Below, in pieces: positions 18,825 to 28,068 of a stretch of DNA of 64,000 nucleotides (its first letter is position 1; every line of letters starts with the position of its first letter). The stretch comes from Sphingobacteriales bacterium. Lineage in GTDB: Bacteria > Bacteroidota > Bacteroidia > Chitinophagales > Chitinophagaceae. Location: contig SEFP01000001.1 of the NCBI GenBank assembly GCA_004144185.1, positions 310,001-374,000 on the forward strand, in the 5' to 3' direction. The translations under genes were made by a program, and so were the position numbers. A model generated the notes under the pieces. The model searched no databases, was not told the origin of the DNA, and was given only the letters and a program-made list of their open reading frames with translations.

Positions 18825-19871
18825 CTACCCGATGGTCCAGGTTTCTTTGCCTTGCAGCAGGGTATCGAGGTTGGCTTTTTTAGTAGCCCGTGCTTCTTCC
18901 AGTTGCAGCTCCATAGCGTCTTCATAGGTCGGGCGCTCGTGGGCGAAGAACACGCCAAACGGCCGCGGGAAGAATCCGGTATTGGCCGGGTTATCAAACA
19001 GACGGGTCAGGATCTGGGCTTTAAAGAAATCGGTTTCGTCGTGGATCCACAGATCCTCAGCGCTGTATTGTCCGTCGGATAAGCTTACGATCTGCGGCTT
19101 GTAACCGTCGAGCCGGATGCCCATCGAGCCGTCGATGCCATAGCGGAGCGGCTGGCCTTGTTCCAGGAACAGTGCGGTCTCGGGCTTGGAGTTTTTCTCG
19201 GTAAAGGCTTCGAACGCGCCATCGTTGAAGATGTTGCAGTTCTGATAGATTTCCAGGAAGGAAGTGCCTTTGTGGGCCTGAGCCCGCAGCAACATCGCCT
19301 GTAAATGCTTGGTGTCGCGGTCCATCGACCGGGCCACGAAGGACGCATCGGCGCCCAGCGCCAGTGCCGCCGGATTGAACGGGTGATCGAGCGAACCCAT
19401 CGGCGTACTCTTAGTTACTTTTCCGGATTCGGACGTAGGCGAATACTGGCCTTTGGTGAGACCATAAATCTGGTTGTTGAACAGCAGGACGTTTACATCC
19501 AGATTGCGACGCAGCAAATGAATGGTATGGTTGCCGCCGATACTCAGTGCATCGCCGTCGCCGGTCACGATCCATACACTCAGTTCCGGACGCGAGGCTT
19601 TCAGACCGGTCGCAATGGCAGTGGCCCGTCCGTGAATGGAGTGCATCCCGTACGTATTGGTGTAATACGGAAAGCGCGAGGAACAACCGATTCCGGAAAC
19701 CACAACAAAGTTTTCGCGCGGAATGCCCAGGGTGGGCAGTACGCGATGCACCTGTGCCAGAATGGAATAATCGCCACAGCCCGGACACCAGCGCACTTCC
19801 TGGTCGGTCGCAAAGTCTTTGGCAGTAAGGGTTGGAATCGGTTTGGGAGTAGCTTCGGCCGCAACGTTCAT
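18825..19871 (-). CDS. korB: 2-oxoacid:ferredoxin oxidoreductase beta subunit
   Basis: WCPGCGDYSIL; TPP-binding VTGDGDALSIGGNHTIHLLRRN. Confidence 0.9.
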   Translation of the reverse strand: MNVAAEATPKPIPTLTAKDFATDQEVRWCPGCGDYSILAQVHRVLPTLGIPRENFVVVSGIGCSSRFPYYTNTYGMHSIHGRATAIATGLKASRPELSVWIVTGDGDALSIGGNHTIHLLRRNLDVNVLLFNNQIYGLTKGQYSPTSESGKVTKSTPMGSLDHPFNPAALALGADASFVARSMDRDTKHLQAMLLRAQAHKGTSFLEIYQNCNIFNDGAFEAFTEKNSKPETALFLEQGQPLRYGIDGSMGIRLDGYKPQIVSLSDGQYSAEDLWIHDETDFFKAQILTRLFDNPANTGFFPRPFGVFFAHERPTYEDAMELQLEEARATKKANLDTLLQGKETWTIG

Positions 19872-19879
19872 AACAGGTG

Positions 19880-19887
19880 CAAAGGTA
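19880..19887 (-). promoter_or_regulatory. -7 element TACCTTTG for korB, 8 nt before the ATG
   Basis: Exact TAnnTTTG on the minus strand. Confidence 0.55.
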
Positions 19888-19938
19888 CGTTATAAGCATC
19901 CGGAAAGGTAAAAATGCCCGTTGCAATACCCGCTACTT

Positions 19939-19946
19939 TACATTTG
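19939..19946 (+). promoter_or_regulatory. -7 element TACATTTG, 4 nt before the murI GTG
   Basis: TACATTTG-CTTT-GTG. Confidence 0.55.
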
Positions 19947-19950
19947 CTTT

Positions 19951-20775
19951 GTGTATGCTCCTATTGGCATTTTCGACTCGGGCTACGGCGGCCTGACGGT
20001 GTTTCGGTCGATCTACGAACGCCTGCCGCAGTACGATTACCTCTACCTCGGCGACAATGCCCGCGCGCCCTATGGCACCCGCTCTTTTCAGACGGTCTAC
20101 GAGTACACGCTTCAATGCGTAGAGTGGATGTTCCGGAAGGGCTGTCCGCTGGTCATCCTGGCCTGCAACACGGCCTCGGCCCGTGCCCTTCGAACCATCC
20201 AGCAACAGGATCTGGAGCGCATTGCACCGGGCAAAAGAGTACTGGGCATTATCCGTCCGACGGCCGAAGTCATCGGGAAGTATTCTGAGAGTGGTGTAGT
20301 GGGCGTACTGGCTACCAAAGGCACGATCCAGTCGCAGTCGTATAACGTAGAAATCGCGCACCAGTTTCCGGACGTATCGGTTTACAGCGAGGCTTGCCCG
20401 TTGTGGGTGCCGCTGGTAGAAGCCGGTGAACATGAAAGCGCCGGAGCCGATTATTTTGTCCGGCAACACGTCCGAAACCTGCTCGCACACCATTCCGGAA
20501 TCGACACGGTGCTGCTGGCCTGTACGCACTACCCACTTCTCGAAGCCAAAATCAAAGCGCAGCTTCCGGAACAGGTCCGACTGATCTCCCAGGGACCGAT
20601 CGTTGCCGCCAGTCTGGCGGATTATTTAGCCCGACATAGCGAGATCGAACGGCAGCTCAGCCAGGGCCGGCCACCGGTTTTTTACACCACCGACAGTCCG
20701 GAAGCCTTCGACGGACCGGCCAGTCGGTTTATGGGCGCTCCGGTGCAGTCGTTACATGCTGACCTGACGCCTTAG
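19951..20775 (+). CDS. murI: Glutamate racemase
   Basis: VYAPIGIFDSGYGGLTVF, LACNTASARALR, LACTHYPLLE; GTG start at 19951 preferred over the upstream ORF start at 19921. Confidence 0.95.
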   Translation: MYAPIGIFDSGYGGLTVFRSIYERLPQYDYLYLGDNARAPYGTRSFQTVYEYTLQCVEWMFRKGCPLVILACNTASARALRTIQQQDLERIAPGKRVLGIIRPTAEVIGKYSESGVVGVLATKGTIQSQSYNVEIAHQFPDVSVYSEACPLWVPLVEAGEHESAGADYFVRQHVRNLLAHHSGIDTVLLACTHYPLLEAKIKAQLPEQVRLISQGPIVAASLADYLARHSEIERQLSQGRPPVFYTTDSPEAFDGPASRFMGAPVQSLHADLTP

Positions 20776-20813
20776 TTGTAGCAAGGACAATTTCCAACCC
20801 AATTTTTGCCATT

Positions 20814-20844
20814 AAAAAACGCGCTTCCCGGAAGCGCGTTTTTT
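20814..20844. terminator. Bidirectional intrinsic terminator between convergent genes
   Basis: AAAAAACGCGCTTC-CCG-GAAGCGCGTTTTTT. Confidence 0.92.
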
Positions 20845-20851
20845 ATGAATG

Positions 20852-21229
20852 TCAGTTCCGGAAAATTCGTTTCCAGAGCACGAGTAGCAGCATACTGCAA
20901 ATCAGATCAATCGGAAACAGCGCATCGGTCAGCGCATTGCGCAGATGTTCATCCTTCAGCGTAAACCGTAAAATCAGGTTGACGGCCGTAAGAGCGATGT
21001 ACACATTCGCCGCCCATTTAAAGCGCACGATTAAGAGCCAGGCCACCGCCGCCACGGCAATCCACAAGACCTGCACCCAGATCAGATCGGTCAGCGGTTC
21101 GGAAGCGAACTGACTGATACGCAGGATGAGCCACAGAACATGAAACGCGGCAATGATCGGCACCGCGATGGGTGCGTTCCGGAACGAGAACTTTTTGACG
21201 GGCTCCACGCCCTGATTGGAAAACGACAC
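20852..21229 (-). CDS. Hypothetical membrane protein
   Basis: 125-aa ORF with several hydrophobic segments. Confidence 0.6.
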   Translation of the reverse strand: MSFSNQGVEPVKKFSFRNAPIAVPIIAAFHVLWLILRISQFASEPLTDLIWVQVLWIAVAAVAWLLIVRFKWAANVYIALTAVNLILRFTLKDEHLRNALTDALFPIDLICSMLLLVLWKRIFRN

Positions 21230-21236
21230 GGCAGGC

Positions 21237-22613
21237 TTAGGCTTTACTCAGTCCGTTGAGCAGATCGTACTGCGTCAGGATGTGATAGGCGCCGCTTTCG
21301 TCGCGGGCGAGTACCGCACCGGTGTCTTTGCCGAGTGTACCGCCCAGCCGATCAATTGGCATATCCATCGGCACGACCGGCAACGGTTTTTCCATGATTC
21401 CGGACACATCCCTATCAGTAATGGATTCGCCCTGCATCATCCGCTTAAATAAGCCTGACTGCGTCACGGCACCTACTACATCGCCATCGGCCATTACCGG
21501 CAGCTGCTCCACATCGTATTTCTTCATCAGTTCCAGTGCATCACTGGCTTTCTGGGTTTTTTCCAGTGTCAGCAGTTTGCGCCGTCCCAGTCCGCCAAGC
21601 AGGTCTTTAACCGTGTTGACCTCCAGGAAACCGCGTTGCAGCATCCATTCGTCGTTGTACACCTTGCCCACATAGCGGGAACCGTGGTCATGGAAGATCA
21701 CCACCACCAGATCGGTTGGTTTCAGATCAGCTTTCAGTTGCAGCAATCCGGAAATCACCGAACCAGCGCTGTAGCCAACGAAAATGCCTTCTTCTTTAGA
21801 GATGCGGCGGGCCATCACAGCACCGTCCTTATCGGTTACTTTCTCAAACCGGTCGATGACGTCGCGGATATAGTTTTTAGGCAGAAAATCTTCCCCAAAC
21901 CCTTCAGAGATGTAGGAATACACCTCTTTCATATCCAGTTCGCCGGTTTCATGCCATTTTTTAAGCAGCGAGCCATAGGTATCGATGGCCCACATCTGGA
22001 TGTCCGGGTTTTTCTCTTTGAGGTACTGACCGATGCCGGTAATGGTACCGCCCGTTCCGGAAGCCACCACGACGTGCGTGACTTTTCCTTCGGTTTGTTC
22101 CCAGATTTCCGGACCCGTGCTTTCGTAGTGCGCCAGCCGGTTGGCGAGGTTGTCATACTGGTTGACGTACCAGCTGTTGGGCACTTCCTGGGCCAGTCGC
22201 TTGGAAACGCTGTAATATGAACGTGGATCTTCGGGTTCTACATCGGTTGGACAGACAATCACCTCGGCACCCATCGCTTTGAGGATATCGGCCTTTTCTT
22301 TCGACTGCTTATCGGTGGTGGTAAAAATGCATTTATAGCCTTTGATGATAGCGGCGATCGCCAGTCCCATCCCGGTATTTCCGGACGTGCCTTCGATGAT
22401 GGTTCCACCCGGCTTGATCTTGCCTTCAGCCTCAGCGACTTCCAGCATCTTGATGGCCATCCGGTCTTTGATACTGTTGCCCGGATTACCATATTCAATC
22501 TTGGCATAGACGGGACACGGCACTGAAGCCGTTACCCGGTTGAGACGTACCAACGGGGTATCGCCAATGGTTTGCAGAATGTTGTCGAAGACTTTCTTAT
22601 CGCGGTTCATCAT
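21237..22613 (-). CDS. Cystathionine beta-synthase-like PLP enzyme with C-terminal CBS-domain pair
   Basis: NPGNSIKDRMAIKM PLP-lysine motif; EGTSGNTGMGLA; C-terminal CBS domains. Confidence 0.9.
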   Translation of the reverse strand: MMNRDKKVFDNILQTIGDTPLVRLNRVTASVPCPVYAKIEYGNPGNSIKDRMAIKMLEVAEAEGKIKPGGTIIEGTSGNTGMGLAIAAIIKGYKCIFTTTDKQSKEKADILKAMGAEVIVCPTDVEPEDPRSYYSVSKRLAQEVPNSWYVNQYDNLANRLAHYESTGPEIWEQTEGKVTHVVVASGTGGTITGIGQYLKEKNPDIQMWAIDTYGSLLKKWHETGELDMKEVYSYISEGFGEDFLPKNYIRDVIDRFEKVTDKDGAVMARRISKEEGIFVGYSAGSVISGLLQLKADLKPTDLVVVIFHDHGSRYVGKVYNDEWMLQRGFLEVNTVKDLLGGLGRRKLLTLEKTQKASDALELMKKYDVEQLPVMADGDVVGAVTQSGLFKRMMQGESITDRDVSGIMEKPLPVVPMDMPIDRLGGTLGKDTGAVLARDESGAYHILTQYDLLNGLSKA

Positions 22614-22620
22614 CGTGCGG

Positions 22621-22628
22621 CAAAGGTA
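22621..22628 (-). promoter_or_regulatory. -7 element TACCTTTG, 7 nt before the ATG at 22613
   Basis: Exact TAnnTTTG on the minus strand. Confidence 0.55.
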
Positions 22629-22760
22629 AGACGGTCGTTTTTGGGATCACCAACAGATTGAAGGCATCTTCCGGAAGCGCGTTTTCAAACAGTTCTGTGA
22701 CCCGCCTGCCACCGGCACCAGCGTACTTTTGCGCACGTAAAAAGACCGTTTTCCGGACGC

Positions 22761-23831
22761 ATGAAAGTTCCTTTGATCGCAGCCTTTACGCTGCTTGCCG
22801 CCTTCCCCGCCACTGCCCAGCAGCCTAACAACACACTGCATTATTCGGACGAGGTGCATCTTAAAAATATCCGGCAGCTGACGTTTGGTGGCGACAACGC
22901 AGAAGCCTACTTCGGTCCGGATGGCAAAGCGATTGTCTTTCAGAAAACCTACGCCAAAGAAGGCATTCCCTGCGACCAGATTTACTACGCCGAACTGCCC
23001 AAAAAAGCCACGGACTCCTTTCGCACCCGCCTCGTGAGTACCGGTACGGGCCGCACGACCTGTGCGTATATCATGCCCAACAAAAAATCGGTCATTTATG
23101 CCTCTACCCATCTGGGCAGCAAAGACTGTCCGCCAGTGCCCGACCGCAAAGAAGTGAAGAAGTACGTGTGGCCTATTTATCCGGAATACGATTTGTTTGT
23201 CGCGGATCTGAACGGAACCGTTCAAAAGCGCTTAACTGATAATCCGGGTTACGATGCCGAGGCCACGATTTCGCCCAAAGGCGACAAGATTCTGTTTACC
23301 TCCATGCGTACCGGCGATCTGGAGTTGTTTACCATGAATCTGGATGGCACCGGCCTCAAACAGCTGACCTCTGATCTGGGGTACGACGGCGGTGCCTGGT
23401 TTTCGCCCGATGGCAGCAAGATTGTCTGGCGTGCGTCCCGTCCTAAAACAGACCCCGAAGTCAAAGAATACAAAGAGTTGCTGGCGCAGGGACTGGTGAT
23501 GCCGACGCAGATGGAAGTCTTTATCGCCAATGCCGACGGCTCGAATGTGCAGCAGGTGACCCATCTGGGGAAAGCCAACTGGGCGCCCAATTTTACGCCC
23601 GATGGCAAGCGGATCATTTTTGCATCCAACCATGAATACGAGCGTGGGTTTCCGTTCAATATGTACTTGGTGAACTTCGACGGCAGCGGACTGGAGAAAA
23701 TCTCACACGATGGCGGATTCGATGCGTTTCCGATGTTTTCGCCGGATGGCAAAAAGCTCATCTTTTCGTCGAATCGCAACAACGGCGGCACCCACGATAC
23801 CAACCTGTTTATCGCCGACTGGGTGAAGTAG
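22761..23831 (+). CDS. TolB-like PD40 beta-propeller protein, secreted
   Basis: Repeated FSPDGxKI/FxSNR motifs (ISPKGDKILFTS, FSPDGSKIVWRA, FTPDGKRIIFAS, FSPDGKKLIFSS); signal peptide. Confidence 0.9.
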   Translation: MKVPLIAAFTLLAAFPATAQQPNNTLHYSDEVHLKNIRQLTFGGDNAEAYFGPDGKAIVFQKTYAKEGIPCDQIYYAELPKKATDSFRTRLVSTGTGRTTCAYIMPNKKSVIYASTHLGSKDCPPVPDRKEVKKYVWPIYPEYDLFVADLNGTVQKRLTDNPGYDAEATISPKGDKILFTSMRTGDLELFTMNLDGTGLKQLTSDLGYDGGAWFSPDGSKIVWRASRPKTDPEVKEYKELLAQGLVMPTQMEVFIANADGSNVQQVTHLGKANWAPNFTPDGKRIIFASNHEYERGFPFNMYLVNFDGSGLEKISHDGGFDAFPMFSPDGKKLIFSSNRNNGGTHDTNLFIADWVK

Positions 23832-23859
23832 CCTTCTCTTTTTTAAATCATTCGCATCA

Positions 23860-23895
23860 AACGTGGCGTCCATTTCCGGAAATGGATGCCACGTT
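23860..23895. terminator. Intrinsic terminator with TTCCGGAA at its apex
   Basis: AACGTGGCGTCCATTTCCGGAAATGGATGCCACGTT followed by T-run. Confidence 0.85.
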
Positions 23896-23911
23896 TTTTA
23901 CTTTCGTGCCT

Positions 23912-24283
23912 ATGCGTACCTATCTGTTGGTGGCTTTAGGTGGGGCACTGGGTTCAGTGTTGCGCTATGGGCTTTCCATGACGCTTCCCAGACCGCAGGC
24001 CAATGCCTTTCCGTGGGCTACCCTACTGACCAATCTGGCCGGATGCCTGCTGATTGGGCTGCTGGCGGGTCGTCTGGACCGGAGCAACTGGCTGCAAAGC
24101 ACCGGCTGGTATCTGCTGGCTACAGGTTTTTGCGGTGGCTTTACGACGTTTTCTACCTTCGCACTGGAAACCAATCAACTGATCCGGGGCGGACTGAACT
24201 GGATAAGCGTACTGTACCTGTGCGTTTCGGTGATTGGTGGACTGCTACTCTGTGCGCTCGGCTATCGGATTTCAATAGCCTGA
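23912..24283 (+). CDS. crcB: Fluoride efflux channel CrcB/Fluc
   Basis: LVALGGALGSVLRYGLS; GCLLIGLLAG; TGFCGGFTTFSTFALE; start MRTYLLV at 23912. Confidence 0.93.
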   Translation: MRTYLLVALGGALGSVLRYGLSMTLPRPQANAFPWATLLTNLAGCLLIGLLAGRLDRSNWLQSTGWYLLATGFCGGFTTFSTFALETNQLIRGGLNWISVLYLCVSVIGGLLLCALGYRISIA

Positions 24284-24312
24284 GGCATTCATTTTCTTAA
24301 TTCTGTTTTTCC

Positions 24313-25470
24313 ATGCGGGCTCTCTGGCGCGACCTTCAACACCTGACCGATACTTACCGGGGCGACCGCCCGCTGATTGACTTTCTGAAGAGCTATTTCA
24401 AGCAGCACCACCGCCTGGGCAGCCGCGACCGGAAGCTGATTACCGAAGCGCTATTTTCCTGGTACCGGGCGTCTGATGGCTTTCCGGAAGCGCTGTCTTT
24501 TGAAGACAAAATGAACGCCTGCATCCGGCTTTGCGGCACGGAATCCCGGCTGTCCGTTTTGATAGGCGAAGCACCCTTTGATCCGCAACAGTCGTTTCCG
24601 GATCGGTTGAAGCAGGCTGTTGAAGCCGGGTTTTCGCCGGAACGGCTGCTTCCAGAAACGATTGTCTTTTCAGCAGGCATCGACCGGGATGAGTGGTTGC
24701 AGTCGGTTTTGCTTCAACCACAATTGTTTATCCGGCTTCGGCCCGCTGCCAACCGCAAGACGCTACTGCCCATCTTAGAGCAGGCCGGCATTGACTATGC
24801 AGAATTGACTCCGAACTGCTTTTCGCTCCCGGCCAATACGCCATTGCATACCCTGTGGCCGCAGAATGCCTTTACCGTACAGGATTGGGGTTCTCAGCAG
24901 GTCTGCGGCTATCTGCAACCGCAACAAAGTGAATCCTGGTGGGATACCTGCGCCGGCGGCGGTGGAAAAACGCTGTTTTTGAAAGACGCCTTTCCGGATC
25001 TCCGGCTGCTGGCATCCGATGTGCGGCCCCAAGCCTTACGGGCACTGGAAAGCCGCTTTAAAGTCCTCAATACCCAGTTGCCCCAGACCCGGCTTATGGA
25101 CGCTTCTGACGGCCGTGCGCTGGAGACGCAGGTGGGGATGCAAACCTTTGATGCGATCGTAAGCGATGTACCCTGCAGCGGATCCGGAACCTGGGCCCGT
25201 ACGCCGGAAATGCGGTACTTTTTCCAGGAGGAGTCTCTGGCCGAACTGTCGCGCCTGCAAACCCGGATTGCGATTAACAGCAGCCAGTATCTCAAAGCCG
25301 GCGGACGGTTTATCTACATGACTTGCTCCGTGTTTGAGGTCGAAAATGAAACCGTGGTTCAAAGCATCCTTTCCGGAAACCCGACACTGACTCTGGTGGA
25401 AACGGCGTTGCAGAACGGCATTCCGCATCGTGCCGACAGTTTGTTTGTAGCTGTATTCCGGAAAGGATAG
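24313..25470 (+). CDS. RsmB/NOP family class I SAM-dependent RNA methyltransferase
   Basis: WDTCAGGGGKTLFL; DVPCSGSGTWARTPEMR; YMTCSVFEVENE. Confidence 0.9.
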   Translation: MRALWRDLQHLTDTYRGDRPLIDFLKSYFKQHHRLGSRDRKLITEALFSWYRASDGFPEALSFEDKMNACIRLCGTESRLSVLIGEAPFDPQQSFPDRLKQAVEAGFSPERLLPETIVFSAGIDRDEWLQSVLLQPQLFIRLRPAANRKTLLPILEQAGIDYAELTPNCFSLPANTPLHTLWPQNAFTVQDWGSQQVCGYLQPQQSESWWDTCAGGGGKTLFLKDAFPDLRLLASDVRPQALRALESRFKVLNTQLPQTRLMDASDGRALETQVGMQTFDAIVSDVPCSGSGTWARTPEMRYFFQEESLAELSRLQTRIAINSSQYLKAGGRFIYMTCSVFEVENETVVQSILSGNPTLTLVETALQNGIPHRADSLFVAVFRKG

Positions 25471-25482
25471 TAGCGCCCGGAA

Positions 25483-27300
25483 TTAGTTTTTCGCCAGCGT
25501 AGCCAGCTCCGCATCGCTTACCTGTTCTTCTTCCCCGATCTGCTGGCGCCACATGGCATAGTACAGCCCTCGTTCGGTCAGCAGTTCGTAGTGGGTACCG
25601 GTCTCGATAATCTTGCCTTTTTCGAGCACGTAGATGCGGTCGGCATGCAGAATGGTGCTGAGCCTGTGGGCAATCATCACGGTGATGTGCGTCCGTTGGG
25701 CCGTAATGCTGCGGATAGTTTGCGAAATCGCTTCTTCGGTAATTGAATCCAGTGCAGACGTGGCTTCATCAAAAATGAGCAGCCGGGGATGACGCAACAG
25801 TGCCCGGGCAATCGACAACCGCTGACGCTCGCCACCGGAAAGTTTTAAGCCCCCCTCACCGATCTTGGTTTCCAGTCCGCCTTCCGCGCGCTGCAGAATC
25901 GACTGGCAGGCGGCGTTTTCCAATGCCACGACTAGGTCGGCATCGGTTGCTTCCGGATTCACGAACAGCAGATTTTCGCGGATGGTTCCGGAAAATAACT
26001 GGGTATCTTGGGTAACAAACCCCAGCTGAATGCGCAGTTCCTCCAGGTCGATTTCGGTGCCCGGAATGCCATTGAACAGCACCTGTCCCTCGCCGGGCGG
26101 GTACAACCCGACCAGCAACTTCACAAGCGTTGTTTTTCCGGACCCGGAAGGGCCTACAAACGCAATCGTTTCGCCGCGCTGCACATCAAACGAAACGTCT
26201 TTCAGCGCCGGCCGCAGGGCAGTGTTGTGCTGAAAGTTGACATTCCGGAACGACAGGGTTTCGATGGGTCCCAGCGTGCGTGGCGCAGCAGGTGCTTTTT
26301 CGACCGGTGTTGCCAGCAGGGACTTCAGATTGTTCAACGAGGCTTCGGCTTCACGATATGACAGAATGACGTTGCCGATTTCCTGTAGTGGTCCGAAGAT
26401 GAAGAACGAGTAGAACTGCATGGTGATCATCTGCCCGATGGTCAGCCGGTCCTGGAAGATGAAATACAGCAGTGCGAAGATGATACACTGCCGCAGAAAA
26501 TTAACGACCGTACCCTGCACAAAACTGATGGCGCGGATGCTTTTTACTTTCCGGAGTTCGAGGTCCAGAATCTTGTACGTATTGGCATTGAGCCGGGCAA
26601 TTTCCTGTCCGGTAAGGCCCAGGCTTTTAACCAGCTCAATGTTGCGCAGACTTTCGGTGGTGGCACCGCTGAGTGCCGTCGTGTCTTTAACGATGTTTTT
26701 CTGAATGGTTTTAATGCGACGGCTCAGGATGCTGGTCAGAAAAGACAGCAGCAGCGCACCCACCAGATACAGCATGATCAGCCACCCACCACTGGGCAAT
26801 GTAGCAGCGTAGATAATGACAAACACGATTCCAACCAGTGCTGCAAACAGGATGTTTACGAATGAGGTAATGAACTTTTCGGAATCGATGCGGACTTTCT
26901 GTAGAATGGAAAGGGTTTCACCGCTGCGCTGGTCTTCAAACTCAGCAAATGGGAGCTGCATGGCATGCTGAAGGCCATCGGTATACAGGTGAGCACCTGT
27001 TTTCTGAATCACGATGTTAAGCACGTAATCCTGAAATGCCTTGGCGATGCGCGAAACCATAGCTGTGCCAATAAGGAGCGATAAGCCAAACATCGCTGCG
27101 CGGATAAATTCTCCTTGGGTACGGGTACGGGTTACGCCGTTTTCGGTAACAATATGCGGCGATTTGGCGAGTGGATCGATAATGTATTTCCCCATAATCA
27201 TGGGGTCAAAAAGAGAAAAGACCTGGTTGACAGCAGCAAGCAGCAACGCCAGTAAAATCCACTTTTTATGATGAGTCAGGTATTGAACGAGCAGGCGCAT
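25483..27300 (-). CDS. ABC transporter, fused permease/ATP-binding protein
   Basis: Walker A GPSGSGKTTLVKLL; LSGGERQRLSIARALLRHPRLLIFDEATSALD; ATG at 27300. Confidence 0.93.
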   Translation of the reverse strand: MRLLVQYLTHHKKWILLALLLAAVNQVFSLFDPMIMGKYIIDPLAKSPHIVTENGVTRTRTQGEFIRAAMFGLSLLIGTAMVSRIAKAFQDYVLNIVIQKTGAHLYTDGLQHAMQLPFAEFEDQRSGETLSILQKVRIDSEKFITSFVNILFAALVGIVFVIIYAATLPSGGWLIMLYLVGALLLSFLTSILSRRIKTIQKNIVKDTTALSGATTESLRNIELVKSLGLTGQEIARLNANTYKILDLELRKVKSIRAISFVQGTVVNFLRQCIIFALLYFIFQDRLTIGQMITMQFYSFFIFGPLQEIGNVILSYREAEASLNNLKSLLATPVEKAPAAPRTLGPIETLSFRNVNFQHNTALRPALKDVSFDVQRGETIAFVGPSGSGKTTLVKLLVGLYPPGEGQVLFNGIPGTEIDLEELRIQLGFVTQDTQLFSGTIRENLLFVNPEATDADLVVALENAACQSILQRAEGGLETKIGEGGLKLSGGERQRLSIARALLRHPRLLIFDEATSALDSITEEAISQTIRSITAQRTHITVMIAHRLSTILHADRIYVLEKGKIIETGTHYELLTERGLYYAMWRQQIGEEEQVSDAELATLAKN

Positions 27301-27387
27301 GAGAAAAGATGTAGCTGGAAACAACGAAACGGATGAAAAGTTTCCGAAAGCGCTTGTTTACAGAAAGATGGGGGTTTCGGAAAACGA

Positions 27388-27419
27388 AAAACTGCTTCCG
27401 GAGCACCGGAAGCAGTTTT
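27388..27419. terminator. Intrinsic terminator hairpin
   Basis: AAAACTGCTTCCGG-AGCA-CCGGAAGCAGTTTT. Confidence 0.85.
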
Positions 27420-27444
27420 CAAAAAACGTTGAAAAACGGAAGGA

Positions 27445-27978
27445 TTATTTATTCCACTTGGAAGGCTCTCCGCCCGTGAAGCCGTAGTCGTCCGTCAGAC
27501 GCTGAACGGTATCCTGTATTTGATACGTAAAGCTAATCAGGCCGTTGATACCACGGTATGGATCACGCTTGATCTGGCCGCGTCCCTGCACCTTCCAGCG
27601 GTTGACCGACTGCAACGGGATGGTTACGGTATCCGAATTGACATAGGCTCGTACCGGCTGGGTAAAGGCGTTGTAGAAGTTACTGATCCGGATTTCGCGG
27701 GGAGTCGCGCCGGGTGAAACGCCTACCGTGTACTGAGCGGCATCCGAGATGGTGCCGTCTTCGGTTACAACCCATGTCCCTACGTAACGCGCACGCATTT
27801 CCGTTTCACATTGGTAACCTTCATAGCCTTCGGCACACACACATTTTCCATCGGTACAAATCCCTCCATATGCACAGGCAATTGCTTTGCATTTGTCATC
27901 GTTGCAGGAGGTAAGTCCGGAAAGAACAGTAAGGGTACTAAAAGCGGTAATTAAAAAGTACAGGAAGCGGGCTTTCAT
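27445..27978 (-). CDS. Lipoprotein with an EGF-like domain
   Basis: Lipobox LSGLTSC; CKAIACAYGGICTDGKCVCAEGYEGYQCE. Confidence 0.75.
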   Translation of the reverse strand: MKARFLYFLITAFSTLTVLSGLTSCNDDKCKAIACAYGGICTDGKCVCAEGYEGYQCETEMRARYVGTWVVTEDGTISDAAQYTVGVSPGATPREIRISNFYNAFTQPVRAYVNSDTVTIPLQSVNRWKVQGRGQIKRDPYRGINGLISFTYQIQDTVQRLTDDYGFTGGEPSKWNK

Positions 27979-28068
27979 TGAGCGCTTTTGATTTAACAGG
28001 GCTTAAAGATAACAGGTGGTCAATAAAAAAGCAACCCGTTGTTAAAAAGATTGGATTAAATGACCGTT

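Noticed and set aside
23832-23911. Fluoride riboswitch upstream of crcB
   Set aside because: The 80-bp gap is taken up by the preceding gene's terminator and a promoter element 5 nt from the ATG; no riboswitch-sized leader fits.
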